This document shows positions 54,100-64,000 of a DNA stretch of 64,000 bases, piece after piece. Within the stretch, counting starts at the first letter, position 1; every line of letters begins with the position of its first letter. The stretch is taken from assembly GCF_003852405.1 (NCBI RefSeq), contig NZ_QAJM01000019.1, positions 124,001 to 188,000 of the forward strand, written 5' to 3'. The DNA is from Pseudomonas sp. KBW05. GTDB taxonomy: Bacteria > Pseudomonadota > Gammaproteobacteria > Pseudomonadales > Pseudomonadaceae. The notes under the pieces are model-generated. The model saw nothing but the letters and a program-made list of their open reading frames with translations, did not search any database and had not been told where the DNA came from. Both the position numbers and the translations under genes were made by a program.

Positions 54100-54387
54100 T
54101 CAGCCGCGGGCTTTTTCGATCAGTTCGATGTACTCGTCCGCGTTGCGCTGATCCTTGATCAGGTCAACGAAGGTCTGGCCATGCTCGTCCTTGCCGTCGA
54201 GGTCCAGGCCGGCTTCCTTGAAAAAGCCCAGGAAACGCTCGAAGTCGTCGATACGCAAGCCACGGTAGGCCTTGATCAGTTTGTGCAGGGACGGGGAAGT
54301 CGCGTCAACCGGCTCGAAGTCCAGGAACAACTTGATTTGATCGTCGCCGATCTCATCGCCAATCACCTGTTTCTTATCTTTACGCAT
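54100..54387 (-). CDS. PA4642 family conserved protein
   Basis: 95-residue soluble protein from ATG 54387 (MRKDKKQVIGDEIGDDQIKL). Highly charged and helical, with LLDFEPVDATSP-like start and KAYRGLRIDDFERFLGFFKE centre; C-terminal DQRNADEYIELIEKARG. It matches the small PA4642-type family next to mqo in pseudomonads. Function unknown. Confidence 0.8.
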   Translation of the reverse strand: MRKDKKQVIGDEIGDDQIKLFLDFEPVDATSPSLHKLIKAYRGLRIDDFERFLGFFKEAGLDLDGKDEHGQTFVDLIKDQRNADEYIELIEKARG

Positions 54388-54469
54388 TACCGACTCCAGC
54401 CTGCAGACATTTACACGGGACTGGAAGTCTACCTGCGAGACGCCGCCTTCGAAAGCGCTGGAGGACCAA

Positions 54470-54497
54470 TGTGGGAGCGGGCTTGCTCGCTCCCACA
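54470..54497. repeat. collapsed REP copy 7 (internal deletion)
   Basis: TGTGGGAGCG-GGCTTGCT-CGCTCCCACA: the two outer REP ends are directly joined, missing the usual inner arms and spacer. It looks like a REPIN collapsed by deletion between its arms. Confidence 0.8.
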
Positions 54498-54518
54498 TTT
54501 GGATCTACGGTGTTCTGA

Positions 54519-54998
54519 CTATTTGGTACGGACGGCACCGGTGTGCAGGTCTGCCCAGATGTGGCCATTGGCATAGCTGAGGAATTGCACATACAGGGTG
54601 TCGTTACGCAGCAAGTCGACGATGACGCGGTACTGCGCCACCGGATACGACAAAGTCAGGGTCTTGCTCTTATCGTCATACGCCGGCTTTTTCAGGCTTT
54701 TGCTTTCAGCGTCGAAATTGAGCACCACTTGAGTAATGGTCGCGCCCTTGTTCAGGGACTTGCCCTTGAGGCGGATCATCAGTGGCGACGTCACCGGAAT
54801 CGGTTGCTGGCTGGATTGACGCTGATTCCCCACCACCACCGCGTACTCGGTGACTTGCAGCAATTGCTGCTGGTCGGGCGCTTCAGCGCGCAGGGTCAGG
54901 TCGTCTGGTGGCAGGAATTGGCTGTGCAGGGGGGCTGCAGCCAGGGGCAAACTGAGGGTCAGCGCCAGGGCGGCGCACGTGCGGATCAACAGGCTCAT
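54519..54998 (-). CDS. secreted hypothetical protein, 159 residues
   Basis: Exported protein with signal peptide MSLLIRTCAALALTLSLPLAAA (cleavage about 22). The mature part begins PLHSQFLPPDDLTLRAEAPD and is rich in strands and polar residues (LTLSYPVAQYRVIVDLLRND), ending HIWADLHTGAVRTK. Probable periplasmic protein; no family named with confidence. It lies 63 bases past the hpt stop on the same strand. Confidence 0.75.
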   Translation of the reverse strand: MSLLIRTCAALALTLSLPLAAAPLHSQFLPPDDLTLRAEAPDQQQLLQVTEYAVVVGNQRQSSQQPIPVTSPLMIRLKGKSLNKGATITQVVLNFDAESKSLKKPAYDDKSKTLTLSYPVAQYRVIVDLLRNDTLYVQFLSYANGHIWADLHTGAVRTK

Positions 54999-55061
54999 GA
55001 CAGGCTCCAGACGCAGGGCCAGGCACTCTAGCATGCCGGCCCCACACCTGATGAAGCGCGT

Positions 55062-55619
55062 TTACATGCCTTTGACGGCGTAGATGCCGTTGGCATTGCG
55101 CCAGTAGCCTTTGTAGTCCATGCCGTAACCGAAGATGTAACGGTCAACGCACGGCAGGCCGACGAAATCCGCTTTCAGCTCAGGGCGTGCCTTGCGGTCG
55201 TGATCTTTATCGATCAGCACGGCGGTGTGCACTTTGCGCGCGCCGGCGTGTTTGCAGAAGTCGATGATCGCGCCGAGGGTGTGACCTTCGTCGAGGATGT
55301 CGTCGATGATCAGCACGTCGCGGTCGATGAACGACACTTCTGGCTTGGCTTTCCAGAACAGGTCGCCGCCGCTGGTTTCATTACGATAACGAGTGGCATG
55401 CAGGTAAGAAGCTTCCAGCGGGAATTGCAGATGAGTGAGCAATTTGCCGGCGAAAATCAGGCCGCCGTTCATCACACAGAAAACCACCGGGTTGGTGTCG
55501 GCCATTTCGCGGCTGATATGGGCGCCGACCTTGGCGATAGCCTCTTCGACTTGCGCTTCGGTGTACAGGCAGTCAGCCTCGCGCATGATTTGACGGATAT
55601 GCTCGAGATCAGCGGACAT
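55062..55619 (-). CDS. hpt: hypoxanthine-guanine phosphoribosyltransferase
   Basis: Purine salvage enzyme of 185 residues (start MSADLEHIRQIMREADCL). The PRPP-binding motif is VLIIDDILDEGHTL; upstream parts have VVFCVMNGGLIFAGKL and the flexible-loop region SYLHATRYRNETSGG. The C-terminal ADFVGLPCVDRYIFGYGMDY matches the base-binding part. Divergent from upp. Confidence 0.95.
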   Translation of the reverse strand: MSADLEHIRQIMREADCLYTEAQVEEAIAKVGAHISREMADTNPVVFCVMNGGLIFAGKLLTHLQFPLEASYLHATRYRNETSGGDLFWKAKPEVSFIDRDVLIIDDILDEGHTLGAIIDFCKHAGARKVHTAVLIDKDHDRKARPELKADFVGLPCVDRYIFGYGMDYKGYWRNANGIYAVKGM

Positions 55620-55736
55620 GGCGCTCTCCAAGGGGGTGCTGTGGCAAGAAAAGCGGGCGAAGGTACGCTTCTCGTGCGCTTGGATCAAGCCTTAATGGAC
55701 TAACGTACTAGATGTCTATAGGACAACACCCTCGGA

Positions 55737-55748
55737 TAGATTAATCTA
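55737..55748. promoter_or_regulatory. 12-base palindrome between hpt and upp
   Basis: TAGATTAATCTA is a perfect palindrome 36 bases ahead of the upp start in the divergent hpt/upp gap. It might be a regulator site, but no matching family is recognised and chance is possible. Confidence 0.3.
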
Positions 55749-55783
55749 GGCCGGTTTTTTTGCCCGCCGCCGGAGCCTTTCCC

Positions 55784-56422
55784 ATGCCCACTCGCGAGAT
55801 CCGCCACCCGCTGATCCAACACAAACTCGGCCTTATGCGCCGCGCCGACATCAGCACGAAGAATTTCCGTGAGCTTGCTCAGGAAGTCGGAGCGTTGCTC
55901 ACTTACGAAGCCACCAAGGATCTGCCCCTGGAAACCTACGAGATTCCAGGTTGGGCCGGTCCCGTCCAGGTCGAGAAAATCGCCGGCAAGAAGATCACTG
56001 TGGTGCCGATCCTGCGCGCCGGTATCGGCATGCTCGAAGGCGTGCTCAGCCTGATCCCGGGCGCCAAGGTCAGCGCTGTGGGCGTCGCCCGCAATGAAGA
56101 AACCCTGGAAGCGCACACCTACCTGGAAAAACTCGTCCCGGAAATCGACGAGCGCCTGGCCATGATCATCGACCCGATGCTCGCCACCGGCAGCTCCATG
56201 GTTGCCACCATCGACCTGCTGAAAAAAGCCGGTTGCAAGGACATTCGCGCCATGGTGCTGGTGGCCGCTCCCGAAGGTATCGCTGCCGTCGAGAAAGCCC
56301 ACCCGGATGTGCAGATCTACACCGCGTCCATCGATCAGTGCCTGAACGAACACGGCTACATCATCCCAGGCCTGGGCGATGCCGGTGACAAGATCTTCGG
56401 CACCAAGCAGAAGGACGCGTGA
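55784..56422 (+). CDS. upp: uracil phosphoribosyltransferase
   Basis: Pyrimidine salvage enzyme of 212 residues (uracil + PRPP to UMP). Start [18 protein letters not shown] at the ATG. The PRPP loop is [17 protein letters not shown] and the uracil site is in [16 protein letters not shown]. The uracil permease gene follows directly, so both are one operon. Confidence 0.97.
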   Translation: MPTREIRHPLIQHKLGLMRRADISTKNFRELAQEVGALLTYEATKDLPLETYEIPGWAGPVQVEKIAGKKITVVPILRAGIGMLEGVLSLIPGAKVSAVGVARNEETLEAHTYLEKLVPEIDERLAMIIDPMLATGSSMVATIDLLKKAGCKDIRAMVLVAAPEGIAAVEKAHPDVQIYTASIDQCLNEHGYIIPGLGDAGDKIFGTKQKDA

Positions 56423-56424
56423 GC

Positions 56425-57699
56425 ATGCAGGATGAATTCAACGACCCGCTTTGGCGCCAGATCCTGTCTGGCGCACAAATGCTCTTCGTGGCATTTGGCG
56501 CGCTGGTGTTGATGCCGCTGATCACAGGTCTTGATCCAAACGTTGCACTGTTTACCGCTGGCCTGGGCACGCTGTTGTTCCAGCTGGTCACAGGGCGGCA
56601 GGTGCCGGTTTTCCTGGCGTCGAGCTTTGCCTTTATCACCCCGATCATTCTCGCCAAGCAGCAATTCGGCCTGGCGGCGACCATGGGTGGGGTGATGGCG
56701 GCCGGTTTCGTCTACACCTTCCTCGGCGCTGCCGTGAAGATCAAGGGCACCGGTTTCATCGACCGCTTGCTGCCACCGGTGGTGATCGGTCCGGTAATCA
56801 TCTCCATCGGCCTGGCCATGGCGCCGATTGCCGCCAATATGGCCATGGGCAAAGCCGGTGATGGCAGCGAGCTGATTCACTACCAGACGGCGATGATGAT
56901 TTCGATGCCGGCGCTGCTGACCACGTTGATCGTGGCGGTGTTCGGCAAGGGCATTTTCCGCCTGGTGCCGATCATCTCTGGCGTGCTGGTGGGCTTTGCG
57001 ATGGCGTTCTACTTTGACGTGGTCGACACGGCGAAGATCGCCGCCGCGCCATGGTTCGCCCTGCCCCACTTCACCGCGCCGGAATTCAACTGGCAGGCGA
57101 TCCTGTTCATCGTCCCCGTGGCCCTTGCCCCGGCGATCGAACATATCGGTGGTGTGATTGCGGTGGGCAGCGTGACCGGTCGCGACTACCTGAAGAAGCC
57201 GGGCCTGCATCGCACCCTGCTGGGTGACGGCATTGCCACCACGGCTGCCGGGATGTTTGGCGGCCCGCCGAACACCACCTACGCCGAAGTGACCGGCGCC
57301 GTGATGCTGACCAAGAACTACAACCCGAAAATCATGACCTGGGCCGCGGTGTTTGCTATCAGCCTGGCGTTTATCGGCAAATTCGGCGCACTGCTGCAAA
57401 GCATCCCGGTGCCGGTGATGGGCGGGATTCTGTGCCTGCTGTTCGGTTCGATTGCTGCGGTGGGGATGAACACGCTGATTCGCCACAAGATCGACCTGGG
57501 TGAGGCGCGCAACCTGGTGATTGTCTCGGTGACCCTGGTGTTCGGGATTGGCGGTGTGCTGGTCGGCACCGGTACTGGCCCGGACGATTTCGGCCTGAAG
57601 GGCATTGCCCTGTGTGCGGTGGTGGCGATTGCCTTGAACCTGCTGCTGCCGGGCAATGATGGCTGGAAGAACAAGAAGCCTGACGAGCCACTGCTGTAA
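56425..57699 (+). CDS. uraA: uracil permease (NCS2 family)
   Basis: Proton-coupled uracil symporter of 424 residues with about 12-14 TM segments. Family motifs include AFGALVLMPLITGLDP, PVALAPAIEHIGG (the conserved Glu in TM8) and FGGPPNTTYAEVTGAV. The ATG at 56425, with AAGGA 9 bases upstream, is two bases after the upp stop; a GTG at 56419 overlapping upp is an alternative. Genes upp and uraA form a salvage-uptake operon. Confidence 0.95.
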   Translation: MQDEFNDPLWRQILSGAQMLFVAFGALVLMPLITGLDPNVALFTAGLGTLLFQLVTGRQVPVFLASSFAFITPIILAKQQFGLAATMGGVMAAGFVYTFLGAAVKIKGTGFIDRLLPPVVIGPVIISIGLAMAPIAANMAMGKAGDGSELIHYQTAMMISMPALLTTLIVAVFGKGIFRLVPIISGVLVGFAMAFYFDVVDTAKIAAAPWFALPHFTAPEFNWQAILFIVPVALAPAIEHIGGVIAVGSVTGRDYLKKPGLHRTLLGDGIATTAAGMFGGPPNTTYAEVTGAVMLTKNYNPKIMTWAAVFAISLAFIGKFGALLQSIPVPVMGGILCLLFGSIAAVGMNTLIRHKIDLGEARNLVIVSVTLVFGIGGVLVGTGTGPDDFGLKGIALCAVVAIALNLLLPGNDGWKNKKPDEPLL

Positions 57700-57717
57700 C
57701 TAACGCCGCAAAACCAA

Positions 57718-57806
57718 TGTGGGAGCGGGCTTGCTCGCGAAAGCGGAGTGTCAGTCTAGAGATGTTTGACTGATACGCCGCCTTCGCGAGCAAGCCCGCT
57801 CCCACA
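57718..57806. repeat. REPIN copy 8
   Basis: Standard paired arms TGTGGGAGCGGGCTTGCTCG and complement with a variable spacer, between the convergent uraA and hisC genes. Confidence 0.9.
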
Positions 57807-57843
57807 CAAAGCGCCTACCACATTCTTTGATATTCAGCGTGGC

Positions 57844-58896
57844 TTACAGCTCGCCTAGCCCATCAATCAACGCCTGGTTCTGCTCCGGCGTACCAATGCT
57901 GATCCGCAGGAACTGGGCAATCCGCTCCTGCTTGAAGTGCCGCACGATCACACCCTGCTCACGCAACTTGGCCGCCAGGCCGGCAGCGTCGTGCTTGGGG
58001 TGACGGGCAAAGATAAAGTTGGCCGCCGACGGCAACACTTCAAAACCCTTCCCTTCCAGCTGCGCAACCACGGTGTTGCGACTGTCGATCACCAGTTGGC
58101 AGGTCTTCTCGAAGTACTCACGGTCTTCAAACGCCGCCGCCGCGCCGACAATCGCCAGGCGATCCAGCGGATAGGAGTTGAAGCTGTTCTTGACGCGTTC
58201 CAGCGCCTCGATCAGGTCCGGGTGGCCCACCGCCAGGCCCACGCGCAAACCGGCCAGTGAGCGCGATTTGGACAGGGTCTGCGTCACCAGCAGGTTCGGG
58301 TAGCGGTCCACCAGGCTGATGGCAGTTTCGCCGCCGAAGTCGATATAGGCTTCATCGACCACCACCACCGAATCCGGGCTGGCCTTGAGGATCTGCTCCA
58401 CCGCGTCCAGCGCCAGCACGCAGCCGGTCGGCGCGTTCGGGTTGGGGAAGATGATCCCGCCGTTCGGCTTGGCGTAGTCCGCCACGCGGATCTGGAATTG
58501 CTCGTCCAGCGGTACCGGGTCGGACTTGATGCCGTACAGACCGCAGTAAACCGGGTAGAAGCTGTAGCTGATATCCGGGAACAGCAGCGGCAAGTTGTGC
58601 TGAAACAGGCCGTGGAAGATGTGTGCGAGCACTTCATCCGAACCGTTGCCGAGAAACACTTTGCCCGCATCCACGCCATAGTACTTTGCAACGGCCTGCT
58701 TGAGCAGGTCGCTGTTGGGGTCGGGGTACAGGCGCAGGTTGTCGTTCAACTCGGCCTGCATCGCGGCCAATGCCTTGGGCGATGGGCCATAGGGGTTTTC
58801 ATTGGTGTTGAGTTTGACCAGCTTGGTCAGCTTCGGTTGTTCACCCGGCACGTAAGGCACGAGGTCCTTGACGAAGGGGCTCCAGAATTTGCTCAT
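57844..58896 (-). CDS. hisC: histidinol-phosphate aminotransferase
   Basis: PLP enzyme of 350 residues in histidine synthesis. The PLP lysine is in [19 protein letters not shown] (Lys of LSKS), preceded by [12 protein letters not shown], and [16 protein letters not shown] is at the N-terminal substrate site. It starts 3 bases after hisD, in the order hisG-hisD-hisC. Confidence 0.96.
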   Translation of the reverse strand: MSKFWSPFVKDLVPYVPGEQPKLTKLVKLNTNENPYGPSPKALAAMQAELNDNLRLYPDPNSDLLKQAVAKYYGVDAGKVFLGNGSDEVLAHIFHGLFQHNLPLLFPDISYSFYPVYCGLYGIKSDPVPLDEQFQIRVADYAKPNGGIIFPNPNAPTGCVLALDAVEQILKASPDSVVVVDEAYIDFGGETAISLVDRYPNLLVTQTLSKSRSLAGLRVGLAVGHPDLIEALERVKNSFNSYPLDRLAIVGAAAAFEDREYFEKTCQLVIDSRNTVVAQLEGKGFEVLPSAANFIFARHPKHDAAGLAAKLREQGVIVRHFKQERIAQFLRISIGTPEQNQALIDGLGEL

Positions 58897-58899
58897 GCC

Positions 58900-60216
58900 T
58901 CACTCTCCCTTGACGATGCGGTATTCGGCGCTACGTGCGTGTGCGCTCAGCGATTCGCCACGGGCCAGCACCGAGGCAGTCTTGCCCAGCTCGGACGCGC
59001 CTTGTGGCGAGCAGAAGATGATCGACGAACGCTTCTGGAAGTCATACACCCCCAGCGGCGACGAAAAGCGTGCAGTGCCAGAGGTCGGCAGCACGTGGTT
59101 GGGGCCTGCGCAGTAGTCGCCCAGGGCTTCGCTGGTGTGGCGACCCATGAAGATCGCACCGGCATGGCGAATCGATGGCAGCCAGGCTTGTGGGTCGGCT
59201 ACCGACAGCTCCAAGTGCTCCGGCGCGATGCGGTTGGCCACTTCAATGGCCTGCTCCATGTCACGCACCAGGATTAACGCGCCACGGCCATTGATCGACT
59301 TCTCGATGATCTCGGCGCGCTCCATGGTCGGCAGCAGCTTGTCGATGCTCGCGGCGACCTTGTCGAGGAACTCGGCGTCCGGGCTGACCAGGATCGCCTG
59401 GGCGTCTTCGTCGTGCTCGGCCTGGGAGAACAGGTCCATGGCGATCCAGTCCGGGTCGGTCTGGCCATCACACACCACGAGGATTTCCGAAGGGCCGGCG
59501 ATCATGTCGATACCTACCTGGCCAAACACGTGGCGCTTGGCGGTGGCGACGTAGATGTTGCCTGGGCCGACCACCTTGTCCACTTTCGGCACGCTTTCGG
59601 TGCCGTAGGCCAGGGCGGCAACGGCCTGGGCACCGCCGATGGTGAATACGCGGTCAACACCGGCGATACACGCAGCGGCCAGCACCAGTTCGTTGATTTC
59701 ACCGCGCGGGGTCGGCACGACCATGACCACTTCGGTCACGCCCGCCACTTTGGCCGGAATCGCGTTCATCAGTACCGACGACGGGTACGACGCCTTGCCG
59801 CCCGGCACGTACAGGCCGGCACGGTCCAGCGGAGTGACCTTCTGGCCCAGCACGGTGCCGTCGGCCTCGGTGTAGCTCCAGGAATCCTGCTTCTGCTTTT
59901 CGTGGTAGCTGCGCACCCGCGTCGCCGCCACTTCCAGCGCTTCGCGCTGCGGGGCAGTGATGCGCGTCAGCGCCAACTCCAGGCGTTCGCGGGGCAGGAT
60001 CAGGTCGGCCATGGACGCCACGTCCAGGCCGTCGAACTGGCGGGTGAAATCCACCAGCGCCGCATCACCGCGCTCGCGCACGGCCTTGATGATGTCGAGT
60101 ACTCGCCCGTTGACCGACTCGTCGGACACGCTTTCCCAGCTCAGCAGATGATCCAGATGATGGGCGAAATCCGGGTCGGCAGCGTTGAGTCGGGCAATTG
60201 CAGTGGACGTGGTCAT
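58900..60216 (-). CDS. hisD: histidinol dehydrogenase
   Basis: Zinc/NAD-dependent enzyme (438 residues) for the last two steps of histidine synthesis. Signatures: [21 protein letters not shown], the NAD region [29 protein letters not shown] and the zinc-binding [11 protein letters not shown]. It lies 127 bases after hisG and 3 bases before hisC. Confidence 0.97.
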   Translation of the reverse strand: MTTSTAIARLNAADPDFAHHLDHLLSWESVSDESVNGRVLDIIKAVRERGDAALVDFTRQFDGLDVASMADLILPRERLELALTRITAPQREALEVAATRVRSYHEKQKQDSWSYTEADGTVLGQKVTPLDRAGLYVPGGKASYPSSVLMNAIPAKVAGVTEVVMVVPTPRGEINELVLAAACIAGVDRVFTIGGAQAVAALAYGTESVPKVDKVVGPGNIYVATAKRHVFGQVGIDMIAGPSEILVVCDGQTDPDWIAMDLFSQAEHDEDAQAILVSPDAEFLDKVAASIDKLLPTMERAEIIEKSINGRGALILVRDMEQAIEVANRIAPEHLELSVADPQAWLPSIRHAGAIFMGRHTSEALGDYCAGPNHVLPTSGTARFSSPLGVYDFQKRSSIIFCSPQGASELGKTASVLARGESLSAHARSAEYRIVKGE

Positions 60217-60343
60217 AGCGAGGGCCTCAATAGAATTGGCAAAAACTCAGGCGCCCTAAACTAGCAGTCGTTTCCGCTTGGGCACCTGAGAATTCTGGCT
60301 ATGAGGCGGATAGACGGGCGCGACCTAGGGCCGCGCGGGTGAG

Positions 60344-60979
60344 TCAACCGCGGTGTCGCGACTCCACTGCCGTGCGCAGGGTGTCGATCAACGCCTGGAT
60401 ACGGGCGTGCTGCATCTTCATCGAGGCCTTGTTGACGATCAGGCGAGAGCTGATGTCGGCAATGAATTCCTGCGGTTCAAGACCGTTGGCACGCAGGGTG
60501 TTGCCGGTGTCAACCACGTCGATGATCTTGTCGGCCAGGCCAATCAGCGGCGCCAGTTCCATCGAGCCGTAGAGCTTGATGATATCGACCTGGCGGCCTT
60601 GCTCGGCGTAGTAGCGCTTGGCGACGTTGACGAACTTGGTGGCCACGCGCAGGCGGCCCTTGGGCTCGACGTCACCGACACGGCCGGCGGTCATCAGCTT
60701 GCACAGGGCGATACGCAGGTCCAGGGGCTCGTACAGGCCCTGGCCGCCGTATTCCATCAGCACGTCTTTACCGGCGACACCCAGGTCGGCCGCGCCATGT
60801 TCAACATAGGTCGGCACGTCGGTAGCCCGCACGATCAACAGGCGAACGTCGTCCTGGGTCGTGGGGATGATCAGCTTGCGGCTCTTGTCCGGATTCTCGG
60901 TCGGCACGATGCCCGCTTCAGCCAGAAGCGGCAAAGTGTCGTCAAGGATGCGGCCCTTGGACAGTGCGATGGTCAACAT
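60344..60979 (-). CDS. hisG: ATP phosphoribosyltransferase, short form HisG(S)
   Basis: First enzyme of histidine synthesis. The 211-residue length and lack of the C-terminal regulatory domain mark the short form, which needs the HisZ regulatory partner (not in this window). N-terminal [36 protein letters not shown] and the PRPP motif [18 protein letters not shown] are present. Preceded by murA on the same strand. Confidence 0.97.
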   Translation of the reverse strand: MLTIALSKGRILDDTLPLLAEAGIVPTENPDKSRKLIIPTTQDDVRLLIVRATDVPTYVEHGAADLGVAGKDVLMEYGGQGLYEPLDLRIALCKLMTAGRVGDVEPKGRLRVATKFVNVAKRYYAEQGRQVDIIKLYGSMELAPLIGLADKIIDVVDTGNTLRANGLEPQEFIADISSRLIVNKASMKMQHARIQALIDTLRTAVESRHRG

Positions 60980-61121
60980 GGGAAACGTCAGTCCTTCATC
61001 AGGCTATTGCGGTCCGGTCGCAAACGGCGCCGGACACAGATCGAGGCCATGACAGCCTCGATTTGAAACAAATCCTGTGGTGAGAGAGCAAGCTCCCTCA
61101 CCAGCATTGCAGCCTCGGGAA

Positions 61122-62650
<1,529 letters not shown>

Positions 62651-62698
62651 GCTCAACCTCTATCGGCGCCCAGTGCGCACGGGTCGCACATCATACAA

Positions 62699-62752
62699 AA
62701 AAGCCCCGCGCCTGCGAACCCCGCATAGCAGGACTCTGACGGGGGGCTTCTC
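62699..62752 (-). terminator. terminator between mlaB and ibaG
   Basis: Minus-strand GCCCCCCGTCAGAG...GCGGGGC arms close a long hairpin followed by a T-run (plus strand ACAAAAAAGCCCCGCG...CGGGGGGCTT). It closes the mla operon. Confidence 0.75.
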
Positions 62753-62764
62753 TAATAATGTGTA

Positions 62765-63070
62765 TTAAGGATGTGCCAACAGCTCGGTCAGACCGGAAAC
62801 TTCGGCAATTTCACGCATGTCTTCGGGCATGGCACGGATGCTGACCGTTTTATTGGCCGCCTCGGCGTCACGCATGAAGCACAGCAGCAAGGACAAACCC
62901 ACGCTGCTGGATTTGGTCACTTGCGAGCAATCCACCACCAGTGCGGGCGCGGTGCTGCTGTTGATCAGAGCCTGGCCCTGCTTGCGCAGGCCCGGCCCGG
63001 AGCGATAGTCCAGCACGCCACTGATGAACAACTCGCCGGCATCGCCGAGACGAACGGCCGATTCGGTCAT
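62765..63070 (-). CDS. mlaB: STAS-domain protein MlaB
   Basis: Cytoplasmic STAS subunit (101 residues) of the Mla phospholipid transport ABC complex. The STAS core is ELFISGVLDYRSGPGL then LVVDCSQVTKSSSVGLSLLL with the conserved serine after TK. It overlaps the mlaC stop by 4 bases and ends at the terminator, so it is the last gene of mla...mlaD-mlaC-mlaB. Confidence 0.93.
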   Translation of the reverse strand: MTESAVRLGDAGELFISGVLDYRSGPGLRKQGQALINSSTAPALVVDCSQVTKSSSVGLSLLLCFMRDAEAANKTVSIRAMPEDMREIAEVSGLTELLAHP

Positions 63071-63717
63071 TGCGCAGGCTTCCCGGCAGCTTGCTTGTCG
63101 GTTTCTTCCTTGGCCTTGGCGACTTCACCGGCCCAACCATTGATGGTCTTGTCCAGGTCGTTGCCATTGCGCTGCATGGCGTCGGCGAACTGGTCACGGA
63201 ACAGCTTGCCGATGTTGATGCCGTTGATGATCACGTTGCGCAGTTTCCACTCGCCGTTGATCTTCTCCAGGGTGTACTGCACAGGATAGACCGCGCCGTT
63301 GGTGCCCTTGACGGTCATGCCAACGCTGGTGCGGTCACCGGATTCATCCTTGGCCGGATCGACGGTAATGCCCTGGTTGTTGTACTCAAGCAAAGCGTTG
63401 CCATAGAACTGGAACAGGCCTTTCTTGAAGTTTTCCTGGAAGGTCTGCATCTGTGCAGGCGTGGCCTTGCGCGAATACTTGACCGTCATGATGCTGCGGG
63501 AAATACCTTCGGCATCGACCACCGGGCCGACAATGGTGTTCAGCGCGTCGTAGAACTTGGTCGGGTCTTGCTTGTACTGTTCTTTGTTGGCCGTCAGGTC
63601 AGCCAACATTTTGTTGGTCGTATCCTGCACCAGTTCGTGCGCAGAACCTGCCGCGTTGGCCATCAGCGGCAACGCTGCAAGCAGTACCAGCAGGCCACGT
63701 CGCAAGGTAGAGATCAT
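63067..63717 (-). CDS. mlaC: phospholipid-binding protein MlaC
   Basis: Periplasmic carrier (216 residues) shuttling phospholipids between the OM MlaA complex and MlaD. The start at 63717 (MISTLRRGLLVLLAALPLMANA, signal peptide) has AGGA 8 bases upstream; an upstream ATG at 63732 is weaker. Mature protein starts AGSAHELVQDTTNKML; C-terminal VIINGINIGKLFRDQFADAM matches the family. Confidence 0.94.
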   Translation of the reverse strand: MISTLRRGLLVLLAALPLMANAAGSAHELVQDTTNKMLADLTANKEQYKQDPTKFYDALNTIVGPVVDAEGISRSIMTVKYSRKATPAQMQTFQENFKKGLFQFYGNALLEYNNQGITVDPAKDESGDRTSVGMTVKGTNGAVYPVQYTLEKINGEWKLRNVIINGINIGKLFRDQFADAMQRNGNDLDKTINGWAGEVAKAKEETDKQAAGKPAQ

Positions 63718-63728
63718 GAACAGATTCC

Positions 63729-64000
63729 TCATTTGGCGTCTTTATTGACCGTATTGAGCAGGAATTTACCGATCAGGTCCTCAAGCACCAGCGACGACTG
63801 CGTGTCGTGGATGGTCGAGCCATCCTTGAGCAGGGCTGTCTCCCCACCCACGCTGACACCGATGTACTTCTCGCCCAGCAAACCCGCAGTGAGGATAGAT
63901 GCCGTGGAGTCAGTCGGCAGATTATCTACCTTCTTGTCCAACTGCATCGTCACTCGACCGGTGAAGCTGTCGCGATCCAGATCGATTGCCGTGACCTTGC
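63729..64000 (-). CDS. mlaD: MCE-family lipid transport protein MlaD (partial, 3' end)
   Basis: Only the C-terminal 90 or so residues are in the window, running into the edge with no start. The MCE domain end VTAIDLDRDSFTGRVTMQLD and the following ASILTAGLLGEKYIGVSVGG are the typical MlaD hydrophobic pore-lining and substrate region. Inner-membrane hexamer component of the Mla system. The C-terminal tail ends ...NTVNKDAK. Confidence 0.92.
   Translation of the reverse strand, partial: KVTAIDLDRDSFTGRVTMQLDKKVDNLPTDSTASILTAGLLGEKYIGVSVGGETALLKDGSTIHDTQSSLVLEDLIGKFLLNTVNKDAK

Overview
The window is chromosomal DNA of a Pseudomonas, most probably of the P. fluorescens group. The evidence is high GC, Pseudomonas gene orders (mraZ-to-lpxC without murB; rsmI/lpoA-yraN-gmhA-dolP; mqo/hpt/upp/uraA; hisC-hisD-hisG-murA-ibaG-mla) and eight copies of the TGTGGGAGCGGGCTTGCTCGCGA family of REP/REPIN repeats. 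There are no phages, transposases, tRNAs, rRNAs or CRISPR arrays. The only structural RNA gene is rnpB (RNase P RNA).

Layout. 1-5141: an RND pump of the MdtB/MdtC type (5' end cut by the window edge) followed by an OmpR-type regulator and its overlapping sensor kinase. 5526-8428: an OprD-family porin and a membrane diguanylate cyclase. 8623-26429 (minus strand): the complete division and cell wall (dcw) cluster, mraZ-rsmH-ftsL-ftsI-murE-murF-mraY-murD-ftsW-murG-murC-ddlB-ftsQ-ftsA-ftsZ, then lpxC. Many stop/start overlaps of 1 to 11 bases suggest translational coupling. The mraZ promoter carries three 10-base-phased repeats that look like MraZ operators. 26784-27138: rnpB. 27235-31763: rsmI, divergent from lpoA-yraN-gmhA-dolP.

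31833-41925: an OmpA-type lipoprotein, a metallo-hydrolase, a large MalT-like LuxR regulator, the DUF1329/DUF1302 envelope pair and a fatty acyl-CoA ligase. The last four look like one accessory module for uptake and activation of lipidic or ester substrates. 41993-42720: an AT-rich islet with a DUF7079-like gene, probably an orphan immunity gene, bracketed by 56-base imperfect direct repeats.

42857-51761: mostly housekeeping and small genes: a LysE exporter, a hydroxyacid dehydrogenase, rsmC, a GDT1-type transporter behind a yybP-ykoY (Mn2+) riboswitch, a LoiP-like protease, a SRAP protein with altered active-site positions, zinc-ribbon and DUF2007 mini-proteins, an acyltransferase, YajG and several uncharacterised small proteins. 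52489-57699: mqo behind a leader of about 700 bases holding a terminator-like hairpin, a PA4642-type protein, a secreted protein, hpt, upp and uraA. 57844-64000 (minus strand): hisC, hisD, hisG, murA, ibaG, mlaB, mlaC and the end of mlaD.

Most of the window is core genome for cell wall synthesis, division, outer-membrane maintenance (lpxC, lpoA, dolP, mla) and nucleotide or histidine metabolism. The less ordinary parts are the DUF1302/DUF1329 module, the repeat-flanked DUF7079 islet, the variant SRAP protein, the long mqo leader and the composite or collapsed REPINs. I saw no clearly novel multi-gene defence or biosynthetic system.
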